This document shows positions 17,429 to 25,769 of a stretch of 64,000 nt of DNA, piece after piece. The notes under the pieces were generated by a model that did no database searches, was not told the DNA's origin, and saw only the letters and a list, made by a program, of their open reading frames with translations. Both the position numbers and the translations under genes were made by a program. The first letter of the stretch is position 1. Every line of letters begins with the position of its first letter. Source of the stretch: an uncultured Pelagibacteraceae bacterium. GTDB lineage: Bacteria; Pseudomonadota; Alphaproteobacteria; Pelagibacterales; Pelagibacteraceae. The DNA lies in contig CACIRC010000002.1 in the NCBI GenBank assembly GCA_902588895.1, positions 92,448-156,447 on the forward strand. The letters run 5' to 3'.

Positions 17429-18933
17429 TAATTTTCATCAAGTAATACAACTACCAAGGCTATACTTGGAAGCATTTTTTCATATAATTTTGCTTTATTA
17501 AATTTTGCTGACTTAACAGGAACACTTTCTTTATGTTCAAAAACTTTTTTAATCATATTGCTTTTAATTGCATATCCCATGTCTGTTGGAATTTGACCCA
17601 TTTCATCTAACCATTTTTTTTTATCTAAAGCCGCAAAACTTACACCTACTAATTTTCCATTTAGATTAAATAATGGACCTCCACTGTTTCCAGAATTAAT
17701 TGCTGCTGTTGTTAAAAAAATTCCCATTTCGTCATCAAATACTTTACTTATAATTCCTTGAGTAATTGTTGGTTGTTCAAATGTAATTCCTATACCAGGA
17801 TAGCCTATGCTTATAACATCATCACCAGCCTTAGGTATTTCAAAACTTTTAGAATCTATAGAGAAATTTTTAGGGTAGGGTGAAGCAAGTTCTAATATGG
17901 CTAAGTCATAATCTTTTGAAAAAGCCGCAACACTAGCATTAGTAACTTTACCAGTTCCATTTCTTACAGCTATTTTTTTAGCACCCTCGATTACATGATG
18001 ATTAGTAATTACATATTTTCCATCACCAACAATAAAACCACTACCATGTCCATTTGGCGCAAAAGCAAACTCCTCATAGATTGGTGTTACTTTATTTTCG
18101 TCATAATTTGAAATTTCTTCCTCTTCATATTCTTTTTGTTTCTCTTTTTCTTTTTTTTTAATTTTTATAGGTTTGTCAAAATAATTTGGATTTACTGACA
18201 ATATCCATGCTTTAGCTTGCTTTTGTTTTTTTTTATTACGATTAAACTCATGATATTTATAAACAATTATTTTATACTCTATTGCTTTATCTTTATTTCC
18301 ATTAAATAAATGAAGACTAGCTAATTGGTTTAATACTTTAATATTTTTTGGATCTCTTTTTATAAATTCTTCTAATATTTGTATTGCTTGGGTTACATCA
18401 TCAAAAGCGTTGTAATAGTCAGAAATAGCTAATGCAACTTCAGCATCTTTTCTGTTATCGTATAATTCATTTAAAATTTTAATGCCTTCTTCTCCATCAC
18501 CAATTCTAGTTTTAGCAATTGCTAATATAATTTTTGGTCTAATTTTATTTGAATTTATTTTAATTGATTGTTCGGCAAATTTGATTGCTTCATTAATTTT
18601 TCCTTGAGCTAATCTAACCTCTGCTAATCCAATAAATGTTAAAGCTTCAATATTTTCATCTGATGTAAAAAAGTTTTTTTGGTAAAATTCTTCAGCTTTT
18701 TCGATTTGATTAATTTTTAAATAAATATCACCAAATAAAAGATCAATATTTTCTTGTTGTATCTCACTACTAATATTTATTTTTTTTAATTTTTTAATTG
18801 CTTCTTGTAAATTATCTCTATTTATCTCGCTTCTAATTTCACGTAAATTTTCATTAAATGATAATGCAAATGCAGATTGTATATAAGAGACTAAAATTAA
18901 TATAAATATAACTATTTTTTTTTTAATTTTCAT
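17428..18933 (-). CDS. TPR protein with trypsin-like (HtrA/S1) serine protease domain
   Basis: TPR-like helices then GSGFIVGDGKYVITNHHVIEG (H), DYDLAILEL (D), NSGNSGGPLFNLNGKLVGVSFA (S). ORF extends to 18963; start at 18933 (MKIKKKIVIF) gives a better signal peptide. Confidence 0.85.
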   Translation of the reverse strand: MKIKKKIVIFILILVSYIQSAFALSFNENLREIRSEINRDNLQEAIKKLKKINISSEIQQENIDLLFGDIYLKINQIEKAEEFYQKNFFTSDENIEALTFIGLAEVRLAQGKINEAIKFAEQSIKINSNKIRPKIILAIAKTRIGDGEEGIKILNELYDNRKDAEVALAISDYYNAFDDVTQAIQILEEFIKRDPKNIKVLNQLASLHLFNGNKDKAIEYKIIVYKYHEFNRNKKKQKQAKAWILSVNPNYFDKPIKIKKKEKEKQKEYEEEEISNYDENKVTPIYEEFAFAPNGHGSGFIVGDGKYVITNHHVIEGAKKIAVRNGTGKVTNASVAAFSKDYDLAILELASPYPKNFSIDSKSFEIPKAGDDVISIGYPGIGITFEQPTITQGIISKVFDDEMGIFLTTAAINSGNSGGPLFNLNGKLVGVSFAALDKKKWLDEMGQIPTDMGYAIKSNMIKKVFEHKESVPVKSAKFNKAKLYEKMLPSIALVVVLLDEN

Positions 18934-19057
18934 AAGACTTGATAATATTAATAAAACTCTCAATTTAAGTCTAAATAAAAATGAATAAATTATAATTTAA
19001 TTATTAATTTTTGTTATTAAATAAAGGTTTTTTTTGATATGTTTTTATTATTTTAAT

Positions 19058-20410
19058 ATGTTTGCACAAATTAAAATTCTTATATTTTTATTAATTATAT
19101 CGTTATTTTTTACATCATTTTACGCCAATTCTGACGAGATAAAAAAAATCAATGAAGATTTAAAAAATATTAAAAATCTTTATCAGCAAGGTGTATTAGA
19201 TGATGATGCTTATAACTCAGCTAAAAATAGATTAGAACTTAAAAAACAAAAATTAATTGATAACAAAAAAAAAGTAAAAAAATCAAACACAGATAGCGAG
19301 ACTTTAGATAAACAAATTGAGGTACTAGAAAAACTTTATAAAGACGGAACACTTTCGGAAGAAGAATTCTTAAAAACAAAAAAGTTTTTAACAGACAAAG
19401 AGGAGTCAGGTCAAAATATTGATTTTAAGGATATTAAAACAAAACCTTATGCTCAATATACTTTAAATATAAAAAAAACAGTTGGTAATAAAAATTGGGA
19501 AAAAGCTGAAATAATTTTTAAAAATTATAGAATTTATACCCATAGACCAGGAGGAATTAAAGTTGTAAGAATTTCAGATCAAAAACCACTTGTTAGAATT
19601 ACAGATAATTACAAAATTAAATATTTTGACAATAGCAAAGATGTTATTCGCATAGAGAAAACACAATATAGACCTGCAAATTTGAGTGAGGCTATTGGAG
19701 GTCTTGATAAGGAAATTGAAAGCAAAGTAAAAGAAATCTCAGAGATACTTAAAAATCCTTTCAAAAAAAGAAATAAAACTTTATTTGATCCTGAAACTCA
19801 TAAATTAGAATTATTTATTGAGGATCAAAGAATACTTCATTATGTAGGAAGATATGTAAGACAACACAAGGCTTTCTTTTACCAAGTTTTAACAGATAAG
19901 GCAGAACCATTTCACTATTATATAAGAATCGATGGTAAAGCTGCAATTGCCCTTAATATGAAATTTTTTAATGCAAAAATTGATAAAGCAGTAAGGAAAG
20001 TTAAAAAAGAATTAGCAATAGAATACAACATCAGTGAAGAAGAAATACAAAAAATCATAGATGAAAAAGTTGGTGAGGAAACTAATAGAGCTATAGAGGA
20101 ACAAATGCAAAGTGCAATTAATGATAGTGTTAAAGAAGCTATAAAGCAAACTATTGGACAAGAACTTTCTAATATGCTTGTATCTGCAGTAGAACAGGCT
20201 ACAGGTGAGGCAATAGACTCTGCTATTGAACAAGAGTTAGCTGATGCTATAGATCAAGAAATTGCAAGAGCTGTTGCAATGGGTATTGATGAAGCTGCTG
20301 TTACAGCTGGCTGGGAAGCATATTTTGAAGTGCTAGCACAGGGAGGTACTTATGAAGAAGCTAATGCCGCTGCTTACGAAGCATGTGGTTCAGCTTGTGA
20401 TAATTATTAA
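19058..20410 (+). CDS. Exported protein: two SHOCT-like motifs, central domain, C-terminal amphipathic helical region
   Basis: LKNIKNLYQQGVLDDDAYNSAKNRL and IEVLEKLYKDGTLSEEEFLKTKKFL; C-terminus EEQMQSAINDSVKEAIKQTIGQELSNMLVSAVEQATGEAIDSAIEQELADAIDQEIARAVAMG. Confidence 0.75.
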   Translation: MFAQIKILIFLLIISLFFTSFYANSDEIKKINEDLKNIKNLYQQGVLDDDAYNSAKNRLELKKQKLIDNKKKVKKSNTDSETLDKQIEVLEKLYKDGTLSEEEFLKTKKFLTDKEESGQNIDFKDIKTKPYAQYTLNIKKTVGNKNWEKAEIIFKNYRIYTHRPGGIKVVRISDQKPLVRITDNYKIKYFDNSKDVIRIEKTQYRPANLSEAIGGLDKEIESKVKEISEILKNPFKKRNKTLFDPETHKLELFIEDQRILHYVGRYVRQHKAFFYQVLTDKAEPFHYYIRIDGKAAIALNMKFFNAKIDKAVRKVKKELAIEYNISEEEIQKIIDEKVGEETNRAIEEQMQSAINDSVKEAIKQTIGQELSNMLVSAVEQATGEAIDSAIEQELADAIDQEIARAVAMGIDEAAVTAGWEAYFEVLAQGGTYEEANAAAYEACGSACDNY

Positions 20411-20416
20411 ATTAAA

Positions 20417-22096
20417 ATGAAAAAAAATTTATTATATTTATTTGTATTTATTTTCCTAAAACTAAATTTTGTAGCGTATGCTTCATATCAGACTGAAAAA
20501 ACTTTAATTAATAACAATGTTATAGAAAAAAATTTAAATTGTAATGATCTAGTTAGATTGTTAGGAGGATTAAATAAAATTGAACTCTTGTGGTTAGGAA
20601 ATTTAAAACAAGAAAAGTTTCAATATGCTTTAATAAATTCTTCAGAAAAATCTAATCAAAAAATATTTTATCTTTGTGAAAATTCTAAAGATAAAAAAAT
20701 AACATCAAAAGACACGATGCAGGTTCTAAGCGAAAGGAATATATTAAAGATTTATTATAATTCTTATGACTTATTCACTGATATTTTTTCCATTACATCC
20801 AAAGAAAGCAGAAATTATATTATGTCAACATTGAATTTAAGATATTTTAATATTTCAAAAAATGACTTGAATAGGGCGTATATTGAGGGTCTGATGAAAT
20901 TAAATGAAAAATTAAACCCAACAAAAGAAAAAAAATTAGCTGAAAACAAAAAATTAAAAAAAATTGATAATAAAACAAAAGAAAAAGTTGAAAATAAAGA
21001 AAAATTTGTTCCAGAAAAAACTACTGATAAAGATCCACCAAAAATAATAATAGCTCAAAATTTAACTTCTAATAGCTATAGCTATAAATTAACTGGTGTA
21101 GTTAAAGACGATACTTCGAAAAACCTATATGTAGAAATTGATGGTATGATCCAGCAAGCTAAAAATGGCAGATTTAGCTTTGATAGGTTTAGTGTAATAG
21201 ATGAAAAAGTATCTATAATAGCTATTGATGAATGGGGCAACAAATCAAAGCCTAAGATAGTAAATGTTAAAATTGATATTAAAGAAAAAAAAATAGTAAA
21301 AGAATTTGAAAAATTAAATCCATTAAAAATAAACACAAATAATTTAAATTCTAATAAGGTAGCTTTGATAATAGGTATTGAAAATTACTCTTCAAACCCA
21401 AAAGCAACTTATGCTAATTTTGATGCAAAATATTTTTATCAATATGCCGTAAATATATTTGGTGTTAAAAATGAAAATATAAAGTTATTAGTTGATGAAG
21501 ATGCTAATTTAGTCTCTTCGTTAGGTGCTTTAAATAAGTGGTTACCTAGTAAAATAAAAGAAAATCATACTGAATTAATAATTTATTTTGCTGGACATGG
21601 TTTATCAGATCCTAGCGGTAAAGAGTTGTATTTAATTCCGCAAGATGGAGATAGTGATCTTTTAGAACGAACGGCAATTTCTCGTAATGAAATTTTTGAT
21701 ATCGTAAAAAAATTAAAACCAAAAAAAGTTATTGTTTTTTTTGATACATGTTACAGTGGTATTTCAAGAGATGAAGAAACATTGATGGCTGATGCTCGTC
21801 CATTAAGAATTATTGCAAATGAGCAGGATGTACCTAAAAATTTTACAATATTTTCAGCCTCACAACTTGATCAAATTTCATCTGGATTAAAAGAGGTTAA
21901 ACATGGAATATTTTCGTATTATTTAATGAAAGGTTTGGAAGGTAATGCTGATATTAATAAAGATAAAAAAATTACCAATGGTGAGTTGTTGGCTTATATG
22001 GACGAAAATGTTTCTCAAAAGGCCTCAGAACTTGGTAGAGAACAAAATCCATCTTTAGCCGGTAATCCTGATAAGGTTTTAATTAGTTATAGATGA
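20417..22096 (+). CDS. Exported caspase-like protein 3
   Basis: 559 aa; signal peptide, Ig-like domain, YFAGHGLSD and FFDTCYSG, ADINKDKKITNGEL. Confidence 0.88.
   Translation: MKKNLLYLFVFIFLKLNFVAYASYQTEKTLINNNVIEKNLNCNDLVRLLGGLNKIELLWLGNLKQEKFQYALINSSEKSNQKIFYLCENSKDKKITSKDTMQVLSERNILKIYYNSYDLFTDIFSITSKESRNYIMSTLNLRYFNISKNDLNRAYIEGLMKLNEKLNPTKEKKLAENKKLKKIDNKTKEKVENKEKFVPEKTTDKDPPKIIIAQNLTSNSYSYKLTGVVKDDTSKNLYVEIDGMIQQAKNGRFSFDRFSVIDEKVSIIAIDEWGNKSKPKIVNVKIDIKEKKIVKEFEKLNPLKINTNNLNSNKVALIIGIENYSSNPKATYANFDAKYFYQYAVNIFGVKNENIKLLVDEDANLVSSLGALNKWLPSKIKENHTELIIYFAGHGLSDPSGKELYLIPQDGDSDLLERTAISRNEIFDIVKKLKPKKVIVFFDTCYSGISRDEETLMADARPLRIIANEQDVPKNFTIFSASQLDQISSGLKEVKHGIFSYYLMKGLEGNADINKDKKITNGELLAYMDENVSQKASELGREQNPSLAGNPDKVLISYR
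21833..21945 (+). repeat. Near-identical block shared by caspases 3 and 4 (partner 24355-24467)
   Basis: 113 nt aligned by eye with 3 mismatches (GTT/GCC counted as 2, TTT/GTT as 1). Confidence 0.85.
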
Positions 22097-24618
22097 ATAA
22101 ATTTAAATTAATAAAAATAATAATTATTTTTATATTCTTTTTATTTTACTCAAAATTACTCTTTGCTGAGAATCTTTATATAAATTCGTCAGAGCTTTCG
22201 CATTTAGAAAAAATTAAAAATATTAAAAATAAAAAAAAACAAAAACCAAGAAAAGATGGTGTTACATACGTTGGACAAAAAAAATTAATATTACAAAATG
22301 GTTATGGAATAATGAGATTTGTAGATGGAGGAATTTTTGCAGGATATTTTCATAATGGTAATCTGAGAGATGGAGCGTGGATAATTAATGGAGACGTAAG
22401 TTATGAAACATACGAATATATAGAAAAAAATAAACCAAAAAAAGATTCGAATGGTCTACCAATAATAAATAAAACTACATTCAGACCAGCTAAAGAGTTT
22501 GAAATTGATTACATTAAAGAAAATGTTTTTTTAAAAAATAAAATTAAATATGAAGAATATTTAAAGATAACAGGTAAAGACAAACTTATAGCAAAGAAAA
22601 AAGTAGAGAAATCCGAGAAGACTGTAAAAAAATCTAATGAAGACGATCAGTATTACAAATACTCAAAAACTGGTTTTAATATTTTTAGTGGAAATCTAGA
22701 TGATGGTACAAATCAACCTTATTTAGTTAGAGCCTACTACGAAGATGATTGTATTAAGCATGGTACAGTTGTTTATATGAATAATGATCAAAAACCAAAA
22801 CAAGAAATAATTGGTATTTTTGCAAATTGTCAAGTTTCAGACTCAGATTCAAAAATCTCAAATGTGTTTTTTGATGAAAATGGTAAAATATTAGAAATTA
22901 CACTTCATAAAAAAGATGTGTCTCATATTTATGGTGTAAGAAGGTTAATTGGTGTTGAAGTAGAAAATACACCTAATAAAACAGGTGTTAGAATTCGTGG
23001 TTTTCAAAAAAATTTACCTGCTATTGACAGTAGTTTAGAAGAAAATGATCTTCTACTCAGAGTAAATGGAATTGACATAAAAAATACACGTCAATTTATA
23101 CAGTTAATAAAAGAATCTGAAATTAACAAAAAAATAAGTTTTGATTATATAGCTAGCAAAAATATTAATGATAATCTTAGTTTTGATAAAACAAAAATTA
23201 AAACGTTAAGTCTTACGCCAAAACAAATTAAATCGAAAATTGAGTTAAGATTAACATATATTCCCAAAGATGATGTTTATCATGAATATATTTTTGACCA
23301 TACAAGTCAAAAATCTTCAAATATTTTAGATTTAATTGAATTAAAAAAAGACTCTAATGAATGGATAAGCAGACAATCTACTTTAAAGAAAGAATTTAAT
23401 GAATTATATGATTATTTTAGATCTATTAGAAAAGTAAGAAATAATAAAATACCACTCTTTGATTATAGTCAGCTTTATATAGTTAGTAATAAAAAGACAA
23501 ATAATAATATTGCAAAAGAAACTCAAGAAGAATTTAAACCAGATGGTCTTGATGATAAAGATCCACCAATTATTAAAGTTGCAAATACTTTTACCTTTGA
23601 AAACAGTAGTTATTCAATAAAAGGCGAGGTTAAAGATAATAAATCAGATTTAATTTATATAGAAGTGGATGGAATTCTATCAGAGGCAATAAATGGTACA
23701 TTTGAAATAGATAGATTTAGTCCTGTTGATGAGGAAATTAAAATTGTAGCCATTGATAAATGGGGCAATAGGTCTGAACCAACCATCATCAATGTTAAAA
23801 TTAAAAAGAAAAAAAAATTAGCTAAAAAACTAGATAAACTTAATCCATTAGTTAATAAAATTAACGAAATCGAAGGCAGAGTTGCTTTGATAATAGGTAT
23901 AGAAAATTATCAAAAAAACCCAAAGGCAAGTTATGCTAATTTAGATGCTGAATTTTTCTATGAATATTCAAAAAATGTTTTTGGTGTTAAAGATGAAAAT
24001 ATAAAATTACTTGTAAATGATCAAGCAAGTTTAATTGAAACTCTAGGTGCATTAAATAAATGGTTACCTGGTAAAATAAAAAAAAATAAAACAGAATTAA
24101 TAGTTTATTTTGCTGGACATGGGTTGGCTTCTTCAGATGGTGAAGAACTATATATTCTACCACAAGATGGTGATAGTGATTTATTAGCAAGAACTGGAAT
24201 ATCAAGAACTGAGCTTCATGAAACTATAATTAAATACTCACCAAAAAATGTAACAATATTTTTGGACACTTGTTACAGTGGAGTTTCTAGAGACGAACAA
24301 ACTTTACTTGCATCTGCTAGACCAGTAAGAATAATTGCTAATAATAAAAGTACACCTAAAAATTTTACAATATTTTCAGCCTCACAACTTGATCAAATTT
24401 CATCTGGATTAAAAGAGGCCAAACATGGAATATTTTCGTATTATTTAATGAAAGGGTTGGAAGGTAAAGCAGATCTAAATAATGATAATAAAATTACAAA
24501 TGGAGAACTCCTTGCTTATATGGATGAAAATGTATCACAAAAAGCAGCAGAGCTTGGTAGACAGCAAAATCCTTCTCTAGCTGGTGATCCTGATAAAGTT
24601 TTAATTAATTATAGATAA
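22093..24618 (+). CDS. Exported caspase-like protein 4 with MORN-like and PDZ-like regions
   Basis: 841 aa; GYGIMRFVDGGIFAGYFHNGNLRDG (MORN-like), LEENDLLLRVNGIDIKNTRQFIQLIKES (PDZ-like), YFAGHGLAS, FLDTCYSG, ADLNNDNKITNGEL. Confidence 0.87.
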   Translation: MNKFKLIKIIIIFIFFLFYSKLLFAENLYINSSELSHLEKIKNIKNKKKQKPRKDGVTYVGQKKLILQNGYGIMRFVDGGIFAGYFHNGNLRDGAWIINGDVSYETYEYIEKNKPKKDSNGLPIINKTTFRPAKEFEIDYIKENVFLKNKIKYEEYLKITGKDKLIAKKKVEKSEKTVKKSNEDDQYYKYSKTGFNIFSGNLDDGTNQPYLVRAYYEDDCIKHGTVVYMNNDQKPKQEIIGIFANCQVSDSDSKISNVFFDENGKILEITLHKKDVSHIYGVRRLIGVEVENTPNKTGVRIRGFQKNLPAIDSSLEENDLLLRVNGIDIKNTRQFIQLIKESEINKKISFDYIASKNINDNLSFDKTKIKTLSLTPKQIKSKIELRLTYIPKDDVYHEYIFDHTSQKSSNILDLIELKKDSNEWISRQSTLKKEFNELYDYFRSIRKVRNNKIPLFDYSQLYIVSNKKTNNNIAKETQEEFKPDGLDDKDPPIIKVANTFTFENSSYSIKGEVKDNKSDLIYIEVDGILSEAINGTFEIDRFSPVDEEIKIVAIDKWGNRSEPTIINVKIKKKKKLAKKLDKLNPLVNKINEIEGRVALIIGIENYQKNPKASYANLDAEFFYEYSKNVFGVKDENIKLLVNDQASLIETLGALNKWLPGKIKKNKTELIVYFAGHGLASSDGEELYILPQDGDSDLLARTGISRTELHETIIKYSPKNVTIFLDTCYSGVSRDEQTLLASARPVRIIANNKSTPKNFTIFSASQLDQISSGLKEAKHGIFSYYLMKGLEGKADLNNDNKITNGELLAYMDENVSQKAAELGRQQNPSLAGDPDKVLINYR

Positions 24619-24629
24619 ATATAATTCTT

Positions 24630-24652
24630 GGTACAAGTTTGGTACGAGTTTT
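24630..24652 (+). repeat. Arm-type tandem repeat, right end of element 2
   Basis: ggtacaagttt ggtacgagttt, 11-bp period, ~115 bp left of core copy 3. Confidence 0.7.
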
Positions 24653-24765
24653 GTAGCTTAGGCTAGTCAAGAATGATGTGTTTTTCATAAAAGATAAATT
24701 TCAAAAATGAGAATTGTCTTGATTAGTATGTGAATCGTCTTTAAGTGAATAGGGTAAGCTTTGTA

Positions 24766-24813
24766 TTTCAAGACCAGTGCTTTCAACCACTCAGCCATCT
24801 CTCCGTGAGCAAG
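24766..24813. repeat. att core copy 3 (tRNA-Ser 5'-half remnant, chromosomal side)
   Basis: Same 48 bp with one G-to-A change (accAgtgc). Confidence 0.93.
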
Positions 24814-24815
24814 GT

Positions 24816-24844
24816 TTTATAATTATAATTATTTAATTCAACCA
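24816..24844 (-). promoter_or_regulatory. Probable ancestral tRNA-Ser promoter, now displaced
   Basis: Minus strand TGGTTG - 17 nt - TATAAA. Confidence 0.5.
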
Positions 24845-24890
24845 TAAAATAGTCTAATAAACTTATTAATTACAAGCATCATGCTTTCCT

Positions 24891-25769
24891 ATGAATAAAG
24901 AATTTAACAAAGGCTTATTACTTGCTGGGTTTGGATCTTTTTGGTGGGGATTTTTTGGTGTAATTTATTTTAAATATATCGCTTATATTGGGTATATTGA
25001 ATTAGTAGTTCATAGATGTTTGTGGACAGCTTTTACTTTAATTCTGACTACTTTTTTTTTCTCTAAATGGAATGTTTTTTTTAAAATTGTAAAAAATAAA
25101 TCAAATTTATTTTATTTATTTATCTCAGGATTTTTAATTTTTATAAATTGGGGTGTATGGATATATGCTATAGCAACAAATAGAATTATAGATGCAAGTT
25201 TTGGGTATTTTATAATGCCCATTTTAAGCGTAATGCTAGGTTATCTCTTTTTTAAAGAAAAACTTAATAAAAAAAGAATCTTTTCAATTTTCTTAGTTAT
25301 TCTATCAATTCTTTTTTTAATAATAGTAAGCATTAAATCATTGCCTTGGGTTGGTTTAATTGTTGCTTTAAGTTGGGGGTTCTACAATCTTGTTAGAAAA
25401 AAAATTAACGTTGAAACTGATATAGGACTTCTTATCGAGAGTTTATTTATATTACCATTTGCACTATTAGCTTTTTATTTGATAGCAAGCAAAGGATATA
25501 ATGATTTTCAATTATCTGATCCATCGATGATGATATTTATTTATCTTGCTGGACCTATGACTGTCATACCTTTATTTTTATATGTTAGGGGAGTTGAACT
25601 CTGTGGTTTAGGGCCGACAGGCATGATATTTTATATAACTCCCACTTTTCAGTTTTTATTAGGGTACTTTTATTACAACGAGCCTTTCTCAATAACAAAA
25701 TTAGTTAGTTTTATTTTTATTTGGATTGCTGTAATTATATATATGAAGGATTTACATGAAACTAATTAA
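24891..25769 (+). CDS. rarD: EamA/RarD-family permease
   Basis: 292 aa; FWWGFFGVIYFKYIAYIGYIELVVHR; multiple TM helices. Confidence 0.8.
   Translation: MNKEFNKGLLLAGFGSFWWGFFGVIYFKYIAYIGYIELVVHRCLWTAFTLILTTFFFSKWNVFFKIVKNKSNLFYLFISGFLIFINWGVWIYAIATNRIIDASFGYFIMPILSVMLGYLFFKEKLNKKRIFSIFLVILSILFLIIVSIKSLPWVGLIVALSWGFYNLVRKKINVETDIGLLIESLFILPFALLAFYLIASKGYNDFQLSDPSMMIFIYLAGPMTVIPLFLYVRGVELCGLGPTGMIFYITPTFQFLLGYFYYNEPFSITKLVSFIFIWIAVIIYMKDLHETN

Larger units (their letters stand above)
10112..24813. mobile_element. Integrated element 2: caspase/protease cargo island lacking its own integrase
   Basis: Bounded by att core copies 2 and 3; same terminal repeat layout as element 1; cargo at 10239-24618. 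Confidence 0.82.

Noticed and set aside
10239-24618. Gasdermin-type defence operon
   Set aside because: No protein with a recognisable bacterial gasdermin pattern; the SHOCT protein tail is only a speculative membrane-active candidate.
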